Origin: K189A clade bacterium
GTDB lineage: Bacteria; Pseudomonadota; Gammaproteobacteria; Pseudomonadales; Azotimanducaceae
Assembly (NCBI GenBank): GCA_018607725.1
Contig: JABBAY010000120.1
Span: forward strand, 1-43,772
DNA: 43,772 nucleotides
Direction: 5' to 3'
Shown: positions 7,959 through 15,751 of the stretch, in pieces
Layout: every line of letters starts with the position of its first letter
Position numbering within the stretch: the stretch's first letter is position 1
Translations under genes and position numbers: made by a program
Notes under the pieces: model-generated
What the model was told of the DNA's origin: nothing
What the model saw: the letters and a program-made list of their open reading frames with translations, nothing else
The model's database searches: none

Positions 7959-10202
7959 TTAAGCCTTTGCGTCATCAATCGCTTTCAGAATGCGAGGCGC
8001 TGACATCGGAATATGTGTCATCCGCACACCCGCAGCATGGGACACGGCATTACCAATGGCGGCCAAGGGGGGTACGATTGAAGTTTCACCGACACCACGA
8101 ACACCGTAGGGATGATTGGGGTTTGGGATCTCCAAAATCTGAGTGTCAATGAAGGGCAGATCCGAACAGACTGGAATTCGATAGTCTAAAAATCCCGTGT
8201 TCTGCAGGCAGCCATCGGCGCCATAGATATACTCTTCATTTAACGCCCAACCGATACCTTGGGCAGCACCACCTTGAAACTGACCTTCCACATAATCCGG
8301 GTGGATAGCCTTACCCGCGTCCTGAATAACGGTATAACGAATAATTTTCGTACTACCGGTCTCTGGGTCGACTTCAACGTCGCAGATATGACTCGCAAAA
8401 GAGACACCCGCATTATCCGCCACCACTTCATTATGCCCGGCGATCGGACCACCAGTAGACGCCGCCTTGGCAGCAATGGCGGCAAGCGTCAATGGCGGCA
8501 AGTTACTGTGCTTGGCACCAGTTGCTGTTGCGACACCGTCAGCCCAGACAACATCATCAACAGGAATGTCCCACATTTTCGCTGCTCTCTCGCGAAGTAC
8601 GCCGACAGCGTCGCGTGCAGCAAATATCGCCGCCATACCTGAAGAGAAGGTACCACGACTGCCCTCTGTCGTATCGTTATGCCCCAGGGACGCGGTGTCG
8701 CCAATGTTCGTTCGCACCTGGTCGTAGGGAATACCCAACTCCTCGGCAACGATTAACGACAGCGAAGCCCGTGAACCGCCGACATCGATAGTACCGATCG
8801 TGAGCGACACAGTGCCATCTGGACCAATATTAAGATCAACGCAAGTCTGGCCACCAAAATTAAACCAGAATCCGCAAGCCATGCCTCGACCCTGGTTCTT
8901 CTTCAACTTAGCACGCATATGGGGGTGTTTCTTCACCGCCTCAAGGGTGGGGCCAATGCCAATTGGGCCGTATACGGGACCATAGGACGCCTGAGTGCCC
9001 TCTTTCGCCGCATTTTTGATTCTGAAATCAAGGGGGCTCATACCAATCTCGTTCGCCACAAGATCCATAGTGCTTTCAACGCCGAACGCCGCCATAGGCG
9101 CCGAGGGCGCTCGATAAGCCGCGACCTTAGGCCGGTTCACCAAGACGTCATGACCCACCGTCTTGACGTTTTTCAGGTCGTAGCAGGCATAGGCTGTCAT
9201 AGCGCCGAGCATGCCCCAGATGCCGGGGAAAGCCCCGTCCTGATAGCGCAGCATGGCTGTCGCCGCCGTGATCGTGCCATCTTTCTTGGCGCCGATTTTG
9301 ATGTCCATCGATGTTGATGAAGTCGGCCCAGAGGCCTTGAAGACTTCGTCTCGAGTCATCACCAACTTTACGGGTCGGTTCGCCTTGCGGGATAGAGCCA
9401 GCGCCAACGGCTCGGTCCAAACGTGGGTCTTACCGCCAAAGCCACCGCCGATTTCCGAGGAGGTGACTTTCAGCTTCGCCATATCCAGACCCAACAGCGT
9501 CGAACACACCACGCGGAAGCTGAAATGTCCCTGCGTCGTCACCCATAATTCACCACTGCCATCGGAGCTGACGTTCGCCAGGCAAGCATGGGGCTCGATA
9601 TAACCCTGGTGAGTCTGCTCTGTCTTGTAGCTCTTTTCGACAATCACATCAGCCTCGGCAAAACCGGCGTCCACATCACCATGACCGAAGGTAGAAATAC
9701 CGGCGATATTAGACGGTTTACCGTCCTGCAGCACAAAGTCCTGAATGATGGGCGCATCCGGCAACATCGCCTCGTCCACATCGGTGACGTGGGGCAGCAA
9801 CTTATAGGTCACCTTAATGAGTTTCAGCGCCTGCTTTGCCGTTTGCTCATCGATTGCCGCCACTGCTGCTACGGCATGCCCGTGATACAGCGCTCGCCCA
9901 CGAGCCATGCAGTTTTCCAGTATGTCCGTCATGCCTCGATTAGAACCCGTCAGATCCGGCAGATCAGCACTGGTAATAATAGCCTTGACGCCTGCGAGCT
10001 TCTCCGCCTTGGAAATATCGATTTTCTGAATGATGGCGTGAGCATGCGGCGATCTCAGTACCTTACCGACCAATTGTCCAGGTGCAAAGGCATCAGCGCC
10101 ATACTTTGCGCGGCCCGTGACCTTATCGATACCATCTGGTCGTTTGACGCGAGTTCCAATAATTTTAAACTCACGATCTTGATAATTCGTGTCGTGTCCC
10201 AT
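7959..10202 (-). CDS. Molybdenum hydroxylase large (molybdopterin-binding) subunit, xanthine dehydrogenase family
   Basis: The 747-residue protein is the catalytic subunit of a three-subunit molybdenum hydroxylase, as in CO dehydrogenase, 4-hydroxybenzoyl-CoA reductase and nicotinate or isoquinoline dehydrogenases. Visible landmarks are the N-terminal RVKRPDGIDKVTGRAKY segment, GGGFGGK at 252-258, the YRAPSAPMAAFG loop, the QGGAAQGIGWALNEE segment, and GVRGVGETS, in which E706 is the conserved catalytic glutamate. The CO-dehydrogenase-type Cys loop is not evident: the YRAPSAP region carries no such motif. The natural substrate, probably a heteroaromatic, aldehyde or CoA-bound aromatic, cannot be read. 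It is last of the three subunits, 100 bp after the iron-sulfur subunit, with AGGA before ATG 10202. Confidence 0.93.
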   Translation of the reverse strand: MGHDTNYQDREFKIIGTRVKRPDGIDKVTGRAKYGADAFAPGQLVGKVLRSPHAHAIIQKIDISKAEKLAGVKAIITSADLPDLTGSNRGMTDILENCMARGRALYHGHAVAAVAAIDEQTAKQALKLIKVTYKLLPHVTDVDEAMLPDAPIIQDFVLQDGKPSNIAGISTFGHGDVDAGFAEADVIVEKSYKTEQTHQGYIEPHACLANVSSDGSGELWVTTQGHFSFRVVCSTLLGLDMAKLKVTSSEIGGGFGGKTHVWTEPLALALSRKANRPVKLVMTRDEVFKASGPTSSTSMDIKIGAKKDGTITAATAMLRYQDGAFPGIWGMLGAMTAYACYDLKNVKTVGHDVLVNRPKVAAYRAPSAPMAAFGVESTMDLVANEIGMSPLDFRIKNAAKEGTQASYGPVYGPIGIGPTLEAVKKHPHMRAKLKKNQGRGMACGFWFNFGGQTCVDLNIGPDGTVSLTIGTIDVGGSRASLSLIVAEELGIPYDQVRTNIGDTASLGHNDTTEGSRGTFSSGMAAIFAARDAVGVLRERAAKMWDIPVDDVVWADGVATATGAKHSNLPPLTLAAIAAKAASTGGPIAGHNEVVADNAGVSFASHICDVEVDPETGSTKIIRYTVIQDAGKAIHPDYVEGQFQGGAAQGIGWALNEEYIYGADGCLQNTGFLDYRIPVCSDLPFIDTQILEIPNPNHPYGVRGVGETSIVPPLAAIGNAVSHAAGVRMTHIPMSAPRILKAIDDAKA

Positions 10203-10302
10203 ATCAAATTCCTGTCTTTAATGTTTGCGTGGATTACTGTTGATCGGCGGTTCGCTGAGGTCTGCCCCCACGTTCCAACACATTAAGCGCCAACAAAAAC
10301 CC

Positions 10303-10779
10303 TCATTTTTTACGCATTTCTTTCGCGGCAGCCTGCACGGCCCGAACAATCTTGTCGTAACCGGTGCAGCGACAAAGATTTCCCGCCAGTGCGTAGCGAA
10401 TCTGTTCTTCGCTGGGCTTCGGGTTTTTCTCTAACAGCGTCTTCGCCGCTACTAAGAAACCCGGCGTACAGATACCGCACTGCAAGGCCGCGTGCTCAAT
10501 GAATTTCTCCTGTAAAGGATGCAGCTTGCCATCCTCAACCAAGCCCTCCACCGTGCCGATCTCACGACCGTTAGCTTCAACACCCAGTACCAGGCAGGCA
10601 CACACGAGTCGACCATCGAGGGTGACGGAACAGGCACCGCAGTCGCCCGTCCCACAGCCTTCCTTCGCTCCGGTCAAGCCGACGCGATTACGCAGGGAAT
10701 CGAGCAAAGTTTCATCCGTAGGACAGGCGAACTGAACTGCGTCACCGTTAATTGTTGTCGAGACGAGTACGCCAGTCAT
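10303..10779 (-). CDS. Molybdenum hydroxylase small (2Fe-2S) subunit
   Basis: The 158-residue protein carries two [2Fe-2S] clusters that relay electrons between the molybdenum and FAD sites. The plant-ferredoxin-type cluster uses C42, C47, C50 and C62 in CGTGDCGAC and the following VCACLVLG. The second, in the helical domain, uses C101, C104, C136 and C138 in CGICTPG and LCRCTGY. All eight ligands are present and the length is normal. Its ATG overlaps the stop of the FAD subunit as ATGA, and a strong GGAGG lies inside the end of that gene, so the two are translationally coupled. Confidence 0.95.
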   Translation of the reverse strand: MTGVLVSTTINGDAVQFACPTDETLLDSLRNRVGLTGAKEGCGTGDCGACSVTLDGRLVCACLVLGVEANGREIGTVEGLVEDGKLHPLQEKFIEHAALQCGICTPGFLVAAKTLLEKNPKPSEEQIRYALAGNLCRCTGYDKIVRAVQAAAKEMRKK

Positions 10780-11636
10780 AATGTACCTCCAGCACGTTGA
10801 TATGCGATTTTGGCGGCCCGCTTAGCCAGAACGCCGGCCACCTTGGTTCTATATTCGATGGTGCCACGCTTGTCGTCGATCGGATTACAGGCAGCAGAGC
10901 AGGCAGCTGCCAGTTTTTCCAACGCCTCATCGTCAAGCTTGGTGCCGATAATCGCTTTCGCAGCCTTGGCTACAATGACGGCGGTGGGGGCGACTGCGCC
11001 CAGCACGACCCGAGCGGTTTTCACCACGCCGCGCTGCAATGTCAAGTTCACAGCGGCACTGACAACGGCAATATCCATTTCCGTTCGCGGCGTGAAGCGC
11101 AGATACGCATCTCCCGAACGCGGCAATCGCGCTGGCAATGTAATCGCCTCGATCACTTCACCTTTCGCCAGGGAAGTCTTACCGGGGCCTGTGACGATTT
11201 TATCGACAGCTACCGTACGCCGCTTATCTTTACCCACAATAATCGCCTTGGCACCCGCCGCTATCATGGCTGGCACGCTGTCTGCTGCAGGAGATCCGTT
11301 GCATAGATTCCCAACCATGGTGCAACGACCTTGAATCTGGTCAGAGCCAATCAGGTTAGCGGCTTCAACGATACCTGGCCAAGCTTTGCCAAGAGCCGCA
11401 TGCTCTGTCATCGCGGCACCACAAACGGTGGCACCGATCTTGAATCCTGCCGCACTCTTAGTAATGGCTTGCATCGCAGGAATATGTTTGATGTCAACCA
11501 CAAGGGTGGGCTCGGTCATACCCATCTTCATACGAACCAGAAGATCGGTCCCTCCTGCAAGAATATGGGCCTGGCCCTTCTCCTTGTGCAGAAGCGTAGC
11601 GGCCTCTTTTGTTGTTGTTGGCGTTTCGTATCTCAT
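10776..11636 (-). CDS. Molybdenum hydroxylase medium (FAD-binding) subunit
   Basis: The 286-residue protein matches the CoxM/HcrB-type subunit that binds FAD and passes electrons to an external acceptor. The FAD loop AGGTDLLVRMKMG is at 27-39 and the second flavin contact TMVGNLCNGSPAADS at 106-120; the C-terminal CODH_flav-type domain follows from about 175. There is no extra [4Fe-4S] insert such as that in 4-hydroxybenzoyl-CoA reductase. It is the first gene of the cluster, and AGGAG lies upstream of its ATG. The 244-bp gap shared with the divergent HD-domain gene should hold its promoter. Confidence 0.93.
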   Translation of the reverse strand: MRYETPTTTKEAATLLHKEKGQAHILAGGTDLLVRMKMGMTEPTLVVDIKHIPAMQAITKSAAGFKIGATVCGAAMTEHAALGKAWPGIVEAANLIGSDQIQGRCTMVGNLCNGSPAADSVPAMIAAGAKAIIVGKDKRRTVAVDKIVTGPGKTSLAKGEVIEAITLPARLPRSGDAYLRFTPRTEMDIAVVSAAVNLTLQRGVVKTARVVLGAVAPTAVIVAKAAKAIIGTKLDDEALEKLAAACSAACNPIDDKRGTIEYRTKVAGVLAKRAAKIAYQRAGGTL

Positions 11637-11707
11637 CGTTTTTTCATGCTCCTGTTTTTGCGCGAATAGAGATCGTAATCCTTTGCGACAAGGGCTTACA
11701 ACTGCTG

Positions 11708-11766
11708 CTGAAAATTTATACCGAGTTTAAGCGCAATAAGCCAGCGATTCCCCTGAAAATACCGAG
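11708..11766. repeat. Imperfect direct repeat in divergent promoter region
   Basis: CTGAAAATTTATACCGAG (11708-11725) recurs as CTGAAAATACCGAG (11753-11766), identical apart from a four-base deletion. The copies are about 45 bp apart, between the divergent FAD-subunit and HD-domain genes. They could be tandem sites for a shared regulator, but they might also be chance. Confidence 0.3.
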
Positions 11767-11819
11767 CTCATATAACAGCCGCGATCGCCAGCAGCGCAAC
11801 GGAACCTTAACAATCACAA

Positions 11820-11848
11820 TTGACCCCACCACGATTCCCCACTATCAT
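11820..11848 (+). promoter_or_regulatory. Candidate sigma70 promoter for the HD-domain gene
   Basis: TTGACC (11820-11825) and TATCAT (11843-11848) are separated by exactly 17 bp. A GGAG follows at 11871-11874 and the ATG is at 11881. Spacing and hexamers make this one of the better promoter candidates in the window. Confidence 0.5.
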
Positions 11849-11880
11849 CCTGTTTTTAAACACAATTACTGGAGCCACTG

Positions 11881-12432
11881 ATGTTTACTCGAATGGATCA
11901 AGGTACCAAATCTGACTGGGAACATATTGGCCAGGAACATGTTCCGCATATCAAAGATATGCCCAACCGCATCTATAGCATGCTAGCTTCATTGGCAGGC
12001 GTGTCGTTGGGTTTCGCCACCGACCAGCTGCATCACTCATTGCAAACCGCGACGATGGCGCGCCGAGCCGGCGCCTCGGACGAGATGGTTTTACTCAGCC
12101 TGATCCACGATATTGGCAAGACCATCAGCGTGATCAACCATGGTCAAATTTGTGCGGAGATCATCAAGGCCTACGTGAGTGATGACGCCTACCACATTAT
12201 TCGTACCCATCAGGATTTCCAGGGTGAGCATTACTACCATTTCCAAGGCAAGGAGCGAGATCTGCGCTTGCAGTTCAAAGACGAGCCCTGGTTTGCCAAG
12301 GCCGAACAGTTCACCGACGAGTGGGATCAGGCTGCCTTTGACCCAGCGTACGAGGTTGACTCACTGGAGAGCTTCAAGCCACTGATCGACAAATTTTTCT
12401 CAGTACCCGGTCAAATGGCGAAAGCCGCCTAA
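11881..12432 (+). CDS. HD-domain protein, putative mixed-valent di-iron oxygenase (PhnZ/TmpB/MIOX-like)
   Basis: The 183-residue protein has an HD metal-binding core: H52, then H76-D77 in LIHDIGK, H87 in NHGQICAEII, H110 in RTHQDF and D149 in EWDQAAFDP. The spacing H52 to H76 (24) and H87 to H110 (23) is close to that of PhnZ (H34/H58 and H80/H104), and the final Asp lies in a motif like 'RRWDDAAK' of PhnZ-type proteins. In that family these six residues bind two irons that use O2 to cleave C-H and C-P or C-C bonds. Ordinary HD phosphohydrolases need only four. No phosphonate genes are nearby, so the substrate is unknown. It is divergent from the molybdenum-hydroxylase operon, with its own promoter-like sequence. 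A plain HD hydrolase remains possible. Confidence 0.75.
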   Translation: MFTRMDQGTKSDWEHIGQEHVPHIKDMPNRIYSMLASLAGVSLGFATDQLHHSLQTATMARRAGASDEMVLLSLIHDIGKTISVINHGQICAEIIKAYVSDDAYHIIRTHQDFQGEHYYHFQGKERDLRLQFKDEPWFAKAEQFTDEWDQAAFDPAYEVDSLESFKPLIDKFFSVPGQMAKAA

Positions 12433-12527
12433 CGATTAAGCCACCACTTGCGATGATCGAGGTCAAGACCTCGTTCATCGCCCTGCAGTTCCCGCCCTTC
12501 TCAACTTCTCAGGCCAACCATTCTTCA

Positions 12528-13244
12528 ATGAGAAACCTCATCACGACCAGTCTTCTATGCATCGCGGTCCTGACAAGTTGTGCCAGTAAAACCCGAGAAG
12601 TACCAAAACTCAAAGTAGCACCGTTAGCGGATTTCTCCGGTTCCTGGGAAATCGACTACGAACACACCGAAAACCCTCAGGACCGACTCAGTTACCTGTA
12701 TGAGATCGCCCAAAGTCAATTCGACCAACAGCAAAAGATGAAGCGCGATCGGGATGGCGCACGGCCGGCAACAGGCAACTCCCTGCGTGACTTATCTGCA
12801 GTCATCCAACTGGGCACCCTCGCCGATGCCAGCACGCAGTCAACCGTGCTGACCATTGACCAATCAATTGACCATATTGCCGTCAAGCGCAGTGGTGACT
12901 ATGCTCTGACCTGCGATTTCCTCGCACCCGTCAATGACCTGGCGATTGGTCAGGAATCCTGCGGACTAGACAGCAATGGCCACCTGGTGTTCGCCACCCA
13001 ATTGCCGGAGGGTCTAACGGTGATCAACCGATACAGTCTCGCCAAAGGCGGCCAAACCATGGCGAGTAAACGCTTGATGGTCTCAACCACACTGGTCTCT
13101 GCCAAAATGGGCCAGTCCTTCAGTCTGAACCGAGTGTATATGCTCTTCCCTCCAGGCAAGGGGCTCTACGCCTGTGAGTACACCCTCGAGAAAAAGAAAG
13201 TCTGTCGACTTCGCCAGGATCCAACGGGGGTCAGCGATGAATAG
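12528..13244 (+). CDS. Predicted lipoprotein of unknown function
   Basis: I do not recognise this 238-residue protein. It begins MRNLITTSLLCIAVLTSC, a lipoprotein signal with C18 as the acylated cysteine; +2 Ala would favour the outer membrane. The mature part begins with a Pro/Lys-rich linker, then a FSGSWEIDYE strand that resembles the first strand of small beta-barrel lipoproteins, and later alternating polar/hydrophobic strands. Its stop overlaps the start of the next lipoprotein gene by eight bases, so the two are coupled and may form a pair. ATG 12528 was preferred to an upstream in-frame start at 12453 because it places the signal peptide at the N terminus. Confidence 0.75.
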   Translation: MRNLITTSLLCIAVLTSCASKTREVPKLKVAPLADFSGSWEIDYEHTENPQDRLSYLYEIAQSQFDQQQKMKRDRDGARPATGNSLRDLSAVIQLGTLADASTQSTVLTIDQSIDHIAVKRSGDYALTCDFLAPVNDLAIGQESCGLDSNGHLVFATQLPEGLTVINRYSLAKGGQTMASKRLMVSTTLVSAKMGQSFSLNRVYMLFPPGKGLYACEYTLEKKKVCRLRQDPTGVSDE

Positions 13245-14322
13245 AGCGGTACTGCTAACCATCGCGTTCCTGTTATCCGCCTGCGCCGCTCAACGCCAGG
13301 AAACTCCCATCACAGTGTTTGCGCCTGAAGCCTTGATTGTTGCAGGAATCCCCACGGCGCCATACTTCAACATCAGCATTGCGGTCTTCTCCAATCAGGG
13401 CCTGACACCTGAGGGCACCGGTCGAATCAGCCGCATCTACGCGCCTATTCATGAGGCCGAAGCCAACTATCTGCCAATCATCCTGCGCAACAGCCTGATT
13501 GAATCAGGCCACTGGGGCGCGGTCAGAGTGGGGCCAAGTGAGGATGTCGCAGCGGAGCTCCAGATCAGCGCGACCATACTGACGTCTACTGCCCTGGACC
13601 TGGCCTTACACGTTAAGGTGGTCGATAGTCGCGGCGTCACCTGGCTCGACAGCATCTATAGAGAGCAAGCTCAGGCTGCTGCTTATGCGGTGGATGAGCA
13701 ACTGCGACAGGACCCGTTCCAGGGTCTGTATAACCGCATAGCCAACGATATCTATCGAGCCCGAAGCCAACTGACCGACTTTGACGCCACCTGGATCGTC
13801 CGCGCTTCCTTGCTGCGTTATGCCAATGCCTTGGCGCCACAGGCTTTCGCCCGTTACCTGGCAATAGACCCACAAGGCATCATCAAGGTCACGGGCTTAC
13901 CCGCACTCGACGATAAAATGTATCAACGAGTGAAGAAAATTCGAGAGGCTGAATACCGGTTTACCGACTTGATGGATGAACATTTCAACTTGTTCTTCGA
14001 CAGGTTGCAGACCGTCTATCCCTACTGGCAGACCTACAGCTACGAACTGCTGGCCTACAACGACCAAATCAAGACCAGTGGTTCCGTGAGTAACCGTCGA
14101 CGCGCCGGTAGCTGGGAGGCGACGGAAGATGTCTATCGAACCTATAAAGAATACAAAATGAACGAAGATGAACTGCGGGAACTGGCCGACTCCTTTAAGG
14201 CTGAAATCCATCCGACCATCTCAATGCTAGAAGGCAGTGTCATTGAACTCAAGGGCCCTCTCGAAGCTCAGTATGCACAATGGCGTTCGCTCCTTCGGGA
14301 AATTTACGCTCAAGAGCGTTGA
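13237..14322 (+). CDS. Predicted lipoprotein of unknown function, partner of the preceding gene
   Basis: I do not recognise this 361-residue protein. The N terminus MNRAVLLTIAFLLSAC is a lipoprotein signal with C16 acylated. Next comes a segment with a PYFNISIAVFSNQG strand and residues on EAEANYLPIILRNSLI, resembling the N-terminal part of outer-membrane lipoproteins that assemble from beta-alpha repeats. The C-terminal half is strongly helical, with many charged residues (about 220-361). There are no zinc or catalytic motifs. The ATG lies within the end of the upstream gene (ATGAATAG), so translation is coupled. A role in cell envelope or secretion is only a guess from its location signal. 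Confidence 0.75.
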   Translation: MNRAVLLTIAFLLSACAAQRQETPITVFAPEALIVAGIPTAPYFNISIAVFSNQGLTPEGTGRISRIYAPIHEAEANYLPIILRNSLIESGHWGAVRVGPSEDVAAELQISATILTSTALDLALHVKVVDSRGVTWLDSIYREQAQAAAYAVDEQLRQDPFQGLYNRIANDIYRARSQLTDFDATWIVRASLLRYANALAPQAFARYLAIDPQGIIKVTGLPALDDKMYQRVKKIREAEYRFTDLMDEHFNLFFDRLQTVYPYWQTYSYELLAYNDQIKTSGSVSNRRRAGSWEATEDVYRTYKEYKMNEDELRELADSFKAEIHPTISMLEGSVIELKGPLEAQYAQWRSLLREIYAQER

Positions 14323-14470
14323 GACTTCGAATGCCTTCGGTGCCAAGCCGATTGCGCTCATTGGCCATTCATAAGGGACGCTGCCACTCAGCAATTCACG
14401 CACTCGCCACAAAAATCGGATAGCTGCGGACTGTGCATCTGGGTTACAGTTAGTTCAACTGGAGAACCCG

Positions 14471-15631
14471 ATGAGCCGAGCAAAACCCCTCGCCCACCTC
14501 AAGGTACTTGATTTTTCCGCCGTCTATGCCGGGCCTATCTGCTCGCGGCTATTATCAGATTGCGGCGCCGACGTCATCAAAGTCGAAACGCTCCAAGGCG
14601 GCGATGTTACCCGCGGACCTAAGGGTACGAGCCGAGTCTTCAGCCACTTTAACGCTGGCAAACGTAGTATCGCCATTGACCTCAAGCATAAGGCGGGGCA
14701 AGACATCGCCTGCCAGATGCTAGCCGAAGTGGACGTGGTGATCGAGAACTTTCGACCTGGCGTGATGGCGCAATTCGGGCTCGACTATTCATCTGTCAAA
14801 CAAATCAAGCCGGATATCGTCTATTGCTCTATCTCCGGGTTTGGCCAACAAGGACCATTCGCCCAACGGGCGGCTTACGCACCCATCGCTCACGCCGCCA
14901 GCGGCTTCGATATAGCCCATATGCGGACCCAGCTTGAATCCGATACGCCGTCAGTCTCGAGCATTATGATCGCGGATATGCTCACCGGCTCCTACGCCTT
15001 TGGCGCCATTCAAACAGCCTTACTAGGACGCGCGCGCAGCGGTGAGGGTGACTATATTGATGTCACCATGCTTGAATCCATGATGAGCCTGATTCCTGCC
15101 CAGGTTCAGCTCGCGCAGATTCCAAACGCGACACCGGGTAATGGCTTCCACCCCGTTCGTACCAGCGACGGATTCGTCATGATTTGTATCGTCTCTGGAA
15201 AGAATATGCGCCGCCTCTGTGAGGCGATCAACCGCACCGATATACTCCAGGATGAAAGATTCGCTGCGGGTGGACATTTAAAGAATACCGCCGCTTTCGT
15301 CGCGGAAATAGAAATTTGGTCCAAGTCTCTGTCAGCCCAGGAGTGCGAACTGGCGCTGAACAAATTTGGCGTTCCGTGCAGCTTGTACAATAGCCCGGAA
15401 GATCTGTTCGACCATCCACAGGTGGTATCACGGCAGGCATTCACCGAGCAAGAGGATGAATATGGCGCCTTTTTGATTCAAAACGCACCCTTTAAATTAG
15501 CGAACATTGACATCTCGACATCCGGTCACTCACCAAAACTTGGACAGCATACTGATGAAGTATTGGCCCAGGTCCTCAAGTTTTCTGCCACCGAAATTGC
15601 ACGGTTGCGATCGGAGGGTATCATCGATTAA
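14471..15631 (+). CDS. CaiB/BaiF family (class III) CoA transferase
   Basis: The 386-residue protein has the full-length intertwined-dimer fold of class III CoA transferases, which move CoA between acids through an aspartyl-CoA thioester. LKVLDFSAVYAGP (10-22), NAGKRSIAIDLK (61-72), ENFRPGVM (92-99) and SISGFGQQGP are typical. D169 in MIADMLTG is the expected catalytic aspartate. Substrates range from carnitine and formyl/oxalyl-CoA to bile acids and succinyl donors, and the acid here is unknown. It has GGAG before ATG 14471 and starts a plus-strand run of eight genes with short gaps. It resembles, but is not a copy of, the second CoA transferase at 29654-30832. Confidence 0.92.
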   Translation: MSRAKPLAHLKVLDFSAVYAGPICSRLLSDCGADVIKVETLQGGDVTRGPKGTSRVFSHFNAGKRSIAIDLKHKAGQDIACQMLAEVDVVIENFRPGVMAQFGLDYSSVKQIKPDIVYCSISGFGQQGPFAQRAAYAPIAHAASGFDIAHMRTQLESDTPSVSSIMIADMLTGSYAFGAIQTALLGRARSGEGDYIDVTMLESMMSLIPAQVQLAQIPNATPGNGFHPVRTSDGFVMICIVSGKNMRRLCEAINRTDILQDERFAAGGHLKNTAAFVAEIEIWSKSLSAQECELALNKFGVPCSLYNSPEDLFDHPQVVSRQAFTEQEDEYGAFLIQNAPFKLANIDISTSGHSPKLGQHTDEVLAQVLKFSATEIARLRSEGIID

Positions 15632-15751
15632 ATGTCGATCTGGAATCCACTCGAGGCTTCAAGTCGGGATATCTCTGATCGACGATTATCCTGGCAACCT
15701 CGTTAGTCCTATTCAGCAATTATTCAGCATCTAATTAACACAGGAACCAGC

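Noticed and set aside
9588..10286. 232-codon plus-strand frame antisense to the molybdenum-hydroxylase large subunit
   Set aside because: It lies opposite the well-supported large-subunit gene and shows no recognisable domain.
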